In this document: in pieces, positions 25,067-32,875 of the stretch
Layout: each line of letters begins with the position of its first letter
Position numbering within the stretch: the first letter of the stretch is position 1
Source: Lachnospiraceae bacterium
GTDB taxonomy: Bacteria; Bacillota; Clostridia; Oscillospirales; CAG-272
Length of the DNA stretch: 64,000 nt
Reading direction: 5' to 3'
Assembly (NCBI GenBank): GCA_024404495.1
Contig: JAKSPT010000004.1
Location: 1-64,000 of the forward strand
Position numbers and translations under genes: made by a program
The notes under the pieces: model-generated
What the model saw: only the letters and a program-made list of their open reading frames with translations
Databases searched by the model: none
What the model was told of the DNA's origin: nothing

Positions 25067-26536
25067 TTACTGCGCGTCGATGAAGCTGACGAATTTCTCC
25101 ACGGCAGCCTCGGCGGCGGAACGCTTGGAAGCGATGGCGGATGCCATCCCGTCGGCGTTTCCGGAGGTCTTGAAGGCATTTGTAACTGCGGTGAACAGAC
25201 CGCCGTAATCACAGTAATAAGTGAGATCGTAGTTGACGTTATCGCGCATCATATTGATCATATCGAAGGACTCGGAGTCACGGACGAATTTACTTTCAAG
25301 GCAGATATTGTAATAGGCGTCGGTGACCTTTTCACTTCCCGCAGCGAGCGCCTCGATAATGAAGCCGGTTTCGGGAAGGTGACTGTTGGTCGAGGGGATC
25401 GCGAGAACGTCGAACGCGTAGATCGAGGTGGAGTATTTATCTTGAGAATCGTCGGCCTTCGGCATCGGAAGAATACCGAACTCGGATTCCACGTCACGGT
25501 AGAGGCGGCGGAGCTGAGAAAGGATCATATTCTGGAAGAGAACGTGCTTGGTATTGACAAGGCTCTGGATCCCCGCGACCTGAACGGCGGAATCGCCGAT
25601 CTTCAGCCAGTCGAAAGAAACGCTCGGATCAAAGATCGGGCTGAACACGTCGAACACCCCGATGAAATCCTCGGTATCGGTGATGATATACGGCAGATCA
25701 AAATCGTCCTTCTCGGTGAGACGCATATTGGTCGCCGCGAGATGCGGGGCAAGAAGGTTGTTGGAGGCGTACATATAGCCGATCACGTCGTTGTCGTCGA
25801 TCACGTTATCGTAGTTCAGATCGGAAGCGACCTGCTTCGCGTATTTTGCCATCACGTCGTAGGTCCAGTTCCCTGCGTACGCAACGTCGTAGAGGTTCTC
25901 GATGCCGTAGTCGTCGCCCATTTCACGGTTGTACATGATGACCATCAGCTTATCGTCGTCAGCGACGGAGAGGGCTCCGGTCATATAATAAAGGGCATCA
26001 CCCATCGACATCTGCTCGTTGAAGTTCTGGTCCCAATAATTCTTGGAAAGGTTCAGGTTATCAACGATATTCAGGTCGGTGGTATAGGATTCAAGGAGGA
26101 AATAGACCGCTCTGGTCACGAAGAGCGACATCGCATCGTAGAGGTCGTCGCCCGCGATGATGCACGACTTCACGGTGTCGATCGGGATATTGTTGTTTTC
26201 CACCTCAAAGTTGTATTTCTCGGAGATCTGTTCGTTCCGGGAATACATCGCGTCGTTCACCGGCTCGGAGATGACCTCCTCCGGGAAAAGCATATTGATC
26301 GAAAGCGGATCCTCCTCCACGGCGAAGCGGAAAAGGTAACCGTCCAGATCGAAAGAGTCCGGAAGGTCGCTCTTTTCGTATCTCGATTCGCTTTCGGCGG
26401 AAGGAGTCGTTTCTCCCTGCGTTACGGGGATCGTATCCTTCGTGTTGTTTCCGCCCTCGGAAACACAGGAGGAAAGCGACGCCGCAAACGTGCAGAGCAT
26501 CAGAAGCACGAGAACGGATGCAATCAGTTTTTTCAT
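25067..26536 (-). CDS. Extracellular solute-binding lipoprotein, cassette copy B
   Basis: 489 residues. Lipoprotein signal with lipobox SLSSC (Cys28), a short linker, then a binding-protein fold nearly parallel to copy A at 22364-23824. Shared blocks include KSDLPDSFDLDGYLFRF, KNYWDQNFNEQMSMGDALYY and QSLVNTKHVLFQNMILSQLR. Differences concentrate in the N-terminal linker and the segment after about residue 250, which may change ligand choice. It follows its AraC regulator by 30 bases and ends at the terminator at 24978-25018. No adjacent permease. Confidence 0.88.
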   Translation of the reverse strand: MKKLIASVLVLLMLCTFAASLSSCVSEGGNNTKDTIPVTQGETTPSAESESRYEKSDLPDSFDLDGYLFRFAVEEDPLSINMLFPEEVISEPVNDAMYSRNEQISEKYNFEVENNNIPIDTVKSCIIAGDDLYDAMSLFVTRAVYFLLESYTTDLNIVDNLNLSKNYWDQNFNEQMSMGDALYYMTGALSVADDDKLMVIMYNREMGDDYGIENLYDVAYAGNWTYDVMAKYAKQVASDLNYDNVIDDNDVIGYMYASNNLLAPHLAATNMRLTEKDDFDLPYIITDTEDFIGVFDVFSPIFDPSVSFDWLKIGDSAVQVAGIQSLVNTKHVLFQNMILSQLRRLYRDVESEFGILPMPKADDSQDKYSTSIYAFDVLAIPSTNSHLPETGFIIEALAAGSEKVTDAYYNICLESKFVRDSESFDMINMMRDNVNYDLTYYCDYGGLFTAVTNAFKTSGNADGMASAIASKRSAAEAAVEKFVSFIDAQ

Positions 26537-26566
26537 AATCAGGTTCCTTTCTGAACGCGGACTGCG

Positions 26567-27430
26567 TTATTTATATCTGGACGGACAAATCCCGAACCGT
26601 TTTTTGAAAAGCCTTGAAAAATAGGCGGGATCGGAAAAGCCGAGATAATCGGAGATTTCGTTGATATTCATAATGGAGGTGCGGAGAAGCCGAACGGCAC
26701 AGTCAAGCTTTTCATTGTTGATATATTCCGTGACCGTCGTATGAAAGGACTGCCGGAAAAGCTTTAATATAAAGGTCTTGGAATACCGGAAATGCTCGGA
26801 GAGACCGTTCAGCGTTACGGGCTCGGTAATATGCTCCTGAACGTAGGTAACGATCGTATTGACCAGCGTCTCGGTCTGCGCCACCTCGCTGCTGCGAAGC
26901 TGTTTGCTGAGCTCAAGCAGGACCTGACAGAAGGTGAGCTGATATTCGTATTCCGCCTCCGATTGCTTTTTGAAAAGCCTTTGGTGAAGCTGTGCGCAGA
27001 GCGGGAGCATCACCGCCTCGTGTGCGGGATAATTCATATATTCCGTCAAAACGCAGCCGGTCGCGTCCTCTGCCGGGGGGATGGGACCGTTTTCTTCCGA
27101 TCCCGGGAAGCCTCCGCCCCACGCGCTTTTCGCCTCGGGAAGACATTCCCCGATCGCGGTCAGCTTCGCGTTGAAGTGAAAGTAATAATACTCGCAGAAA
27201 TCCTTCGTATCGGCGGAATAAAAGGTGCCGCCCGGGACGAGGATCCAATCGCCCTCCCCGACCTCGTACGTTTTATCCGCAAAGCGGAAGACGGCTGTTC
27301 CCCCGGTCACGTAGACGAGAAGATGAAAAGGACGTTTCGTCCCGCTGTGCTCCCAATGCCTGCTCTGACGGTACTGTCCGAAATAGACGCACCACGGCAT
27401 ACCGTCACGAAAAGAAAGACCGTAATACAT
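26567..27430 (-). CDS. AraC-family transcriptional regulator, cassette copy B
   Basis: 287 residues, ATG at 27430 with GGAGGTTCCGGT upstream. Same layout as copy A: an N-terminal cupin-like sensor opening with MYYGLSFRDGMPWCVYFGQY, and a C-terminal AraC HTH pair (VTLNGLSEHFRYSKTFILKLFRQ; ISDYLGFSDPAYFSRLFKKRFG). The first HTH recognition helix differs from copy A (RYSKTFI against GLSKSYI), so the DNA targets may have partly diverged. The shared leader word (27467-27475) suggests that cross-talk is still possible. Confidence 0.92.
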   Translation of the reverse strand: MYYGLSFRDGMPWCVYFGQYRQSRHWEHSGTKRPFHLLVYVTGGTAVFRFADKTYEVGEGDWILVPGGTFYSADTKDFCEYYYFHFNAKLTAIGECLPEAKSAWGGGFPGSEENGPIPPAEDATGCVLTEYMNYPAHEAVMLPLCAQLHQRLFKKQSEAEYEYQLTFCQVLLELSKQLRSSEVAQTETLVNTIVTYVQEHITEPVTLNGLSEHFRYSKTFILKLFRQSFHTTVTEYINNEKLDCAVRLLRTSIMNINEISDYLGFSDPAYFSRLFKKRFGICPSRYK

Positions 27431-27547
27431 ACCGGAACCTCCGTCCGAAATGAAGGATAAGGTTTCATATCGTCCGCAAACCGAAAAAGATGAAAAGCCG
27501 TTCGGATGACGGAAACAGCACGTTTTTTCGCCTTTTTCACGTTCCTT

Positions 27548-27576
27548 ATTATAGCATAGACGGAATAACGTGTCAA
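27548..27576 (-). promoter_or_regulatory. Promoter of cassette B
   Basis: Minus strand TTGACA (27571-27576) and TATAAT (27548-27553), 17-bp spacing. Upstream of -35 a diverged AAGATATTA (27585-27593) takes the place of the GGACGATATT word of cassette A. The leader carries GGACGATAT at 27467-27475. Confidence 0.88.
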
Positions 27577-27660
27577 TCCGCCTTTAATATCTTCTATTTA
27601 TTTTCAAATATACTGCAAATCGTGTAACGGAAAACAATCAATCCGTTTACAAAGAAAAAC

Positions 27661-27699
27661 GAAAAACCTATCGCTTTTTCGGACGGACCGTGCTATAAT
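27661..27699 (+). promoter_or_regulatory. Promoter with conserved upstream element, copy 3
   Basis: AAAAACCTATCGCTTTTTCGGACGG is shortened here to its ends: AACCTATC at 27665-27672 and CGGACGG at 27680-27686, followed by TATAAT at 27694-27699. No TTGACA is visible, so the element may replace it. It resembles the elements at 6520-6566 and 13727-13746, though the distance to -10 is shorter (27 against 39 bases). Confidence 0.4.
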
Positions 27700-27750
27700 A
27701 AAAAGAAGGATCGTGAAGCACACATACCGTATATGAAAGAAGGCGTCTGA

Positions 27751-28404
27751 ATGCCGAAGACCTATATGCTGAACAAGCCCGCCGGGTACGTTACCGCCTG
27801 CCGGGACGGCGTCTATCCGACCGTGATGGACTGCCTGCCCGCGGAGCTTGCGCGGGATCTGCATCCGGTCGGAAGGCTCGATATCGACACGGAAGGGCTC
27901 CTTTTGCTGACGGACGACGGGCTCCTCGATCAGGCGCTTCTCCTCCCGGAGAACCACGTGGAAAAGGAGTATTTCTTTTACGCGCTCGGCATCCTTGACG
28001 GGGATAAGATCGCGCGGATCGAAGAGGGCTGTACGCTCGGAAAAACCGAAAAGCGCGTCAGCCCGGCAAAGATCGTTCCGGTCGGCACCTGCACCGTCAA
28101 AGAAATCGAAAACCGGCTGCCGGAAGCGAGGCGGGAAAAATACATGAAGAATCCCGACGGACCGGCATTCACGGCACGGCTCATCATCAAAGAAGGCAAG
28201 CACCATCAGGTCAAGCTGATGATGCGCGCGGTCAACTGCCGCGTCTGTTCCCTTTTCCGGGTCTCCTTTGCCGGGATCCCGCTCGATCCCGCGCTTGCTC
28301 CCGGTGAATACCGCCTGCTGACCGAAGAAGAGACCGCCGTTCTTGAAGAAAAGAAAGCGGCGTTTTTACGCTCGCATCCGTTCGTTCCGTATAGAAAGAA
28401 TTGA
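27751..28404 (+). CDS. RsuA/RluB-family rRNA pseudouridine synthase without S4 domain
   Basis: 217 residues. The catalytic motif GRLDIDTEGLLLLTDDG (about 40-56) carries the family's nucleophilic Asp, and the start YMLNKPAGYVTA is the usual first strand. A KEGKHHQVKLMM motif lies near residue 150. It should convert one or more uridines of rRNA to pseudouridine in the cytoplasm. The usual N-terminal S4 RNA-binding domain (about 60 residues) is absent, and I see no upstream in-frame sequence encoding it; short forms of this kind exist. Single gene with its own promoter. Confidence 0.92.
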   Translation: MPKTYMLNKPAGYVTACRDGVYPTVMDCLPAELARDLHPVGRLDIDTEGLLLLTDDGLLDQALLLPENHVEKEYFFYALGILDGDKIARIEEGCTLGKTEKRVSPAKIVPVGTCTVKEIENRLPEARREKYMKNPDGPAFTARLIIKEGKHHQVKLMMRAVNCRVCSLFRVSFAGIPLDPALAPGEYRLLTEEETAVLEEKKAAFLRSHPFVPYRKN

Positions 28405-28406
28405 AA

Positions 28407-28449
28407 AACACCCCGCGGAAGGCGTTCGGTACGCTCTCCGCGGGGTGTT
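28407..28449. terminator. Bidirectional terminator
   Basis: Perfect 13-bp stem AACACCCCGCGGA (28407-28419 with 28437-28449) between the convergent genes ending at 28404 and 28467. Confidence 0.85.
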
Positions 28450-28452
28450 CGT

Positions 28453-28466
28453 TTCCGTTAACGGAA
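28453..28466. repeat. 14-bp palindrome shared with 13757-13770
   Basis: TTCCGTTAACGGAA, a perfect palindrome abutting the stop codon of the gene at 28467. It is the exact core of the longer palindrome at 13752-13775. Being in a convergent intergenic region, it is not an obvious operator here. Confidence 0.5.
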
Positions 28467-30821
28467 TCAGATCGTGCGGCGGTAGGTGAGAACGGTATGC
28501 CTGCCGCTCTGCGTTTCCTCTCCGGTCGCCCTGAAGCCCTGCGCTTCCCAGAAGGCGATGGCGTCTGTGTTCTCCCTGACGCAGCCGAGAGAAACGGATT
28601 CGTAGCCCTGCCCTTTCAGCGCTGCGCGGACGTCGGCAAAGATCTGCGAACCGATGCCCTTGCCCTGCATCTCTCCGTTCACCATGAACCAGCCGATGAA
28701 GGCTTCCTTCGCCTCGGGATAACCGGTGATCAGATCGATGACGGCAACGAGACGCTCGTCGTCGTAGAAGCCGACGAAATACTTGTTTTCGCTTCCGGCG
28801 TCGCCCGGGATATCGCTGATGACCTCGGTCAGGCTTTCACGGGTCGGAACTGCGTGCATCGTACGGTAGTAACGGCCGTTGGACTTGGCAAGACGGTAAA
28901 CGTCGGTGATCTCGCTCTCGGTAATGCGCTTCACGTCGTAATCGGTCGCGAGAGACTGGATATCGAAGCCGGTGCCGTGATCTGCTTCGCTGTCGATCGC
29001 CTGACGGAACTGCGTCTCGTAGAGCATACGGTAGGTGCCGTTCATGGCGATCAGCTCCTCGTGCGTGCCCTGCTCCGCGATGACGCCGTCCTTGACGACG
29101 AGGATGCAATCCGCCTTGAGGATCGTGGAAAGACGGTGCGCGATGACGATGCTCGTTCTTCCCTTCATCATCGTTTCGAGCGCGTCCTGGATCGCGTTCT
29201 CGGAGATCGAGTCAAGGGCGCTGGTCGCCTCGTCGAGAATGAGGATCTTCGGGTCCTTCAGAATGACGCGGGCGATCGAGATGCGCTGCTTTTCACCGCC
29301 CGAAAGCTTCAGACCGCGGTTGCCGACCTCGGTGTCGTAACCGTCCGGCTGATTCAGAATGAACTCGTGGATGTTCGCTGCGCGGCAGGCAGCCTCGATC
29401 TCTTCCATCGTGGCGTCCTCCTTCGCGTAGCGGAGGTTTTCGAGGATCGTACCGTTGAAGAGGTAGGTCTCCTGCGTGACGACGCCGACGCACTGACGGA
29501 GATATTTCAGATCCATCTTTCTGACGTCGACCCCCGCGACCGAAACGCTGCCGCCGACGACGTCGTACAGACGCGGGATCAGATTGACCACCGTCGATTT
29601 GCCCGAACCGGAGGGACCGACGATGGCGTACATCTTTCCGCCGGGAACCGTGAAGTTCACGTCGGTCAGAAGCGGCTTTTCGTTATCGTAGCTGAAAACG
29701 ACGTGCTCGTAGGTGATGGGCTGCATCGCGACCTCGGGCTTTTCGCCGTTTTCGGGCGAGGTGATCGTGTTTTCACGGTCGAAATAATCAAAGATACGGG
29801 TGAACAGCGCAAGGGAGCGGGTGAAGTCCACACCGATATTCAGAAGCGATTCGACCGGGCGGTAGAGGCGGTTGATGAGCGTGACGGTCGCCGTGATAAT
29901 ACCGACGGTAAGCGTGGGATCGTTTCTGCAGATCAGAAGACCGCCGACAAAGTAGATGAGCAGCGGGCCGATCTGACCGAACATTCCCATCACGACCGAG
30001 AAGACCTTGCCGGAGCGTTTTTCCTTCAGAGAGATCGCGGTGACCTCGTCGTTGATCTTCTTGAACTTTTCGTATTCTTCCTCTTCACGGGTGAAGATCT
30101 TGACGAGCATCGAGCCGCTGACCGAAAGGGTCTCGTTGATGACCTGATTCATTTCATCGCTCTTCGCCTGACTTTCGGTGAGAAGCTCGTAGCGCTTTTT
30201 GCCCGCGCTGCGCGAGGGGAGGATCAGAAGCGGGATCACTACGATACCGACGAGAGCGAGCTTCCAGTTCATCGAAAGCAGAGCGACGAGAGTCGTGACG
30301 CAGGTGGCGATATTGCTGACGATGCTCGAAAGCGTGCCGCTGATGACCGAACTGACGCCGCTGATATCGGTATTCATACGGGTGATGATATCGCCCTGCT
30401 TTTCCGACGTGAAGAAGGAATGGGGCATATATTGCAGATGATGATACATCTGATTCTTCATATCATAGATGATGCGCTGAGAGATCCACGAGTTGATGTA
30501 GTTCTCAAGCACGCCGATGAGCTGGCTGACCGCCACCGTCGCAAACGCGGTGAGAAGAAGCTGTACGAGCAGCTTCATATCCTTTCCGACAAGCGCCTGG
30601 TCGACGATTTTTCCCGTGATGATCGACGGGAATAACCCGACCGTTGCCGAAAGAAGGATCGCGATGAAAACGAAAATGAACTGCAGCCAATAGGGCTTCA
30701 GATAGGAAAAGATGCGCAAAAGCAGCCCCTTCGTGACCTTGGGCATATTCTGCTTTTCTTCCTCGGTGAGAAAACCTCTCGGGCCGAGGGAATTTCTGCC
30801 GCCTGCCATAGTAAAGACCAT
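28467..30821 (-). CDS. ABC exporter (TMD-NBD) fused to a GNAT acetyltransferase
   Basis: 784 residues against about 580-620 for a half-exporter. Six-helix membrane domain (about 35-330), then an ATPase with Walker A GPSGSGKST, signature LSGGEKQR, Walker B ILILDEATSALD and switch His in VIAHRLS. After the normal end (MLYETQF, about 605) the frame continues without a break into about 158 residues with the GNAT fold: strand FVGFYDDERLVAVIDLI, acetyl-CoA loop QGKGIGSQIF and final NTDAIAFWEAQGF. The exporter probably forms a homodimer carrying two cytoplasmic acetyltransferases. The substrate may be acetylated before or instead of export (inference). The first residues are uncertain: a hairpin lies between AAAGGTAG and the ATG. 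Confidence 0.92.
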   Translation of the reverse strand: MVFTMAGGRNSLGPRGFLTEEEKQNMPKVTKGLLLRIFSYLKPYWLQFIFVFIAILLSATVGLFPSIITGKIVDQALVGKDMKLLVQLLLTAFATVAVSQLIGVLENYINSWISQRIIYDMKNQMYHHLQYMPHSFFTSEKQGDIITRMNTDISGVSSVISGTLSSIVSNIATCVTTLVALLSMNWKLALVGIVVIPLLILPSRSAGKKRYELLTESQAKSDEMNQVINETLSVSGSMLVKIFTREEEEYEKFKKINDEVTAISLKEKRSGKVFSVVMGMFGQIGPLLIYFVGGLLICRNDPTLTVGIITATVTLINRLYRPVESLLNIGVDFTRSLALFTRIFDYFDRENTITSPENGEKPEVAMQPITYEHVVFSYDNEKPLLTDVNFTVPGGKMYAIVGPSGSGKSTVVNLIPRLYDVVGGSVSVAGVDVRKMDLKYLRQCVGVVTQETYLFNGTILENLRYAKEDATMEEIEAACRAANIHEFILNQPDGYDTEVGNRGLKLSGGEKQRISIARVILKDPKILILDEATSALDSISENAIQDALETMMKGRTSIVIAHRLSTILKADCILVVKDGVIAEQGTHEELIAMNGTYRMLYETQFRQAIDSEADHGTGFDIQSLATDYDVKRITESEITDVYRLAKSNGRYYRTMHAVPTRESLTEVISDIPGDAGSENKYFVGFYDDERLVAVIDLITGYPEAKEAFIGWFMVNGEMQGKGIGSQIFADVRAALKGQGYESVSLGCVRENTDAIAFWEAQGFRATGEETQSGRHTVLTYRRTI

Positions 30822-30822
30822 T

Positions 30823-30841
30823 GCTTTCGCGTGGCGAAAGC
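30823..30841 (-). promoter_or_regulatory. Hairpin between ribosome binding site and start codon
   Basis: GCTTTCGC and GCGAAAGC with a 3-base loop form a perfect 8-bp stem. The only SD-like sequence (AAAGGTAG, minus strand 30841-30848) lies on its far side and the ATG immediately after it. Folding would bring the SD next to the start. Confidence 0.55.
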
Positions 30842-30945
30842 TACCTTTCTTCCGAAAATCGGTTCCTCTGCAGGAATTCGGTAAATACCGCGAATAAAAC
30901 GGTGTCAGTCAATTCCGCATGTTTACCGTTGAATCCGATACTGGT

Positions 30946-30974
30946 ATTATACAACGGAACGTTCTCATTTTCAA
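30946..30974 (-). promoter_or_regulatory. Promoter of the exporter-GNAT gene
   Basis: Minus strand TTGAAA (30969-30974) and TATAAT (30946-30951) with 17-bp spacing, giving a leader of roughly 115 bases. Confidence 0.8.
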
Positions 30975-31043
30975 GTGGATTCTGAATAATATGGCAGTTT
31001 TTTCCGATATTACCGGATTCATGATAAAATTCTCGCGAACCGC

Positions 31044-31072
31044 TTGTCTTTTGGATGGAAAGATGTTATAAT
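31044..31072 (+). promoter_or_regulatory. Promoter of the cyclic-nucleotide operon
   Basis: TTGTCT (31044-31049) and TATAAT (31067-31072) with 17-bp spacing, about 35 bases before the ATG at 31107. Confidence 0.75.
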
Positions 31073-31106
31073 ACTAACAAACAATTATGAAAGGAAATTA
31101 CCTGTT

Positions 31107-32078
31107 ATGAAAACCATTCGCGTAAGCGCTAACGAAGTCCTTTTCCGTAAGGGAGATCCCTCCGATTCGATGTTCCTGATCAGTTCCGGTCTGATCGGCG
31201 TTTACTCCAATTACGGCGCGACCGGGCACAAGCTCCTTTCCGTCCTCGGGAAAGGCAAGTATTTCGGAGAAATGGGTGTGATCGACAACCTTCCCCGCTC
31301 TGCCGACGTCGTCGCCGTTGACGACAGCGAACTCATTGAAATCAAAGCTGCCGACTTTTCCGGTTTTGTCACGGAAAATACCGGCGACGTCATCACCATC
31401 CTGAAAAACCTTTCCGAACGTCTCCGCAAGACCAACGCAGACCTTGAAGAAGCCGAGAACACCGTAAAGCGTTTTCTGGACGGCAACGCAGACGTCAATG
31501 AAAAATCCGCCGTCGGTCTGAAGGCGATCCTCACTGCGGTCATGAACCGTTTTTCCGCGAAGAAGGAACGCGAACCCGACACCTCCTACAAAGCGGGCGA
31601 GATCCTCTTCCGTGAGGGTGAGATCGGCACCGTGATGTTCCGCGTGCTTGAAGGAGAAGTATCGGTCATTACCGGTTTCCGCACCGAGAATGAAAAAGAG
31701 ATCGCAGTCCTCGGCAAGGGCGCTTCCTTCGGTGAGCTCGCCGTCATCGACAGGGAATACCGCAACGCCACCGTCGTTGCAAAAACCGATATCAAGGTTA
31801 TGACGGTCGCCAACACCCAGCTTGCCCATTTCCTCTCCTCCCATCCCGAGGAAGCGATGAAGATCCTGCGCTCCGTCTCCGCAAAGCTGAGAGCCACCAC
31901 CCGCAGCTACGTCGACACGCTTGCCGTTGTCTCGAAGTTCGTCGAAACGGAAAGAAAGCAGATGGCAAACTACGTCGGCGGCGACGAATTTATGACGATG
32001 GCTTCCCACTACGATTATCTTGCGGATCAGAACTTCAATCCGATGTCCGCCTTCTATAACCCCTACTGTTTCCTCTGA
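31107..32078 (+). CDS. Protein with two tandem cyclic-nucleotide-binding domains
   Basis: 323 residues; ATG at 31107 with AAAGGA ten bases upstream. Two cNMP-binding beta-barrels: about 1-115 (GDPSDSMFLISSGLIGVY, GKGKYFGEMGVIDNLPRSADVVA) and about 175-295 (GEIGTVMFRVLEGEVSVI, GKGASFGELAVIDREYRNATVVA). Both show the phosphate-binding cassette FGE(L/M)..ID...R.A with its Glu and Arg, which is how cAMP or cGMP is held. The C-terminal 40 residues end in an aromatic, Asn-rich tail (NPMSAFYNPYCFL). There is no CRP-type helix-turn-helix, so it is not an ordinary transcription factor. It heads an operon that also encodes a cyclase, so it is probably its receptor. Confidence 0.92.
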   Translation: MKTIRVSANEVLFRKGDPSDSMFLISSGLIGVYSNYGATGHKLLSVLGKGKYFGEMGVIDNLPRSADVVAVDDSELIEIKAADFSGFVTENTGDVITILKNLSERLRKTNADLEEAENTVKRFLDGNADVNEKSAVGLKAILTAVMNRFSAKKEREPDTSYKAGEILFREGEIGTVMFRVLEGEVSVITGFRTENEKEIAVLGKGASFGELAVIDREYRNATVVAKTDIKVMTVANTQLAHFLSSHPEEAMKILRSVSAKLRATTRSYVDTLAVVSKFVETERKQMANYVGGDEFMTMASHYDYLADQNFNPMSAFYNPYCFL

Positions 32079-32085
32079 TTCCGCT

Positions 32086-32871
32086 ATGATTCTGTTTCAG
32101 CCGAAACGCTCCGAATACGACGCAGCCCTTGATTATGCGCTGTCAAACGGACTCGGATTTGAACTGACTGATTTTATGTTTGCGCCGGTCCTCGACGATC
32201 CCGACGCCTGCAGCAGCCTTGTGAAACGCTTTGACGGTGCCCCCGTCAAAGCGTTTCACGGTCCTTTTGCCGACCTCAATTTTTCGGGCGGTGATCCCGA
32301 TATTCAGGAGATCACCGAAAAAAGGATCACCCGATGCTGCGAATGTGCCGCCGAGCTCGGCGTGAAAAAAATGATCCTGCATTCCTGCTTTTTCCCGCTG
32401 ATGCCGCCTGACGATATCCTTTACCGTATTTGGAGCGAGAACGCCGCCGAGGTTCTCATCCGGATCGCGGAGAAATACGGCATCACCTTCTGCATCGAAA
32501 ATCTGCTCGATATTACCCCCGCCATCATTGAGGGGATTCTGAAAGAGGCAAACGGTCATCCGCTCATCCGCGTCTGTTTGGATGCCGGGCACGCGAATCT
32601 CTCCCGCACCGGACAAAAGGATTGGAACCGGACCCTTTCCCCGTGGCTCTCCCATTTCCATCTCAGCGACAACGGCGGGATCTACGACGACCATCTTGCT
32701 CTCGGAGACGGAACGGTCGATTGGGACGTTTTCTTCTCTTCCCTTTCCCCGTCCGGCGGAAACGTCGATTTCACAGTGGAAGTCAACGGACTGGACCGAG
32801 TCAAACGCTCGGTCGATTGGCTGAAAGCAAACGGGAAATACAGCCTTCTCCTTTCATACGAAAGCAGGTAA
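32086..32871 (+). CDS. Xylose isomerase-like TIM-barrel protein
   Basis: 261 residues; ATG seven bases after the previous stop, with a poor SD, so probably coupled. TIM-barrel of the AP endonuclease 2/sugar epimerase superfamily. Probable metal ligands are Glu in FCIENL (about 147), Asp and His in VCLDAGHAN (about 172), His in HFHLSDNGG and Glu in FTVEVNG. It could be a sugar isomerase or epimerase or a diverged endonuclease IV-like protein. The neighbours ExoIII and an AlkZ-related protein make a DNA-repair role worth considering, but the overall look is of the sugar type. Confidence 0.85.
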   Translation: MILFQPKRSEYDAALDYALSNGLGFELTDFMFAPVLDDPDACSSLVKRFDGAPVKAFHGPFADLNFSGGDPDIQEITEKRITRCCECAAELGVKKMILHSCFFPLMPPDDILYRIWSENAAEVLIRIAEKYGITFCIENLLDITPAIIEGILKEANGHPLIRVCLDAGHANLSRTGQKDWNRTLSPWLSHFHLSDNGGIYDDHLALGDGTVDWDVFFSSLSPSGGNVDFTVEVNGLDRVKRSVDWLKANGKYSLLLSYESR

Positions 32872-32875
32872 GAAC

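Noticed and set aside
28401..30635. Plus-strand open frame of 744 codons opposite the exporter-GNAT gene
   Set aside because: Antisense shadow; the minus-strand gene shows all ABC and GNAT motifs.
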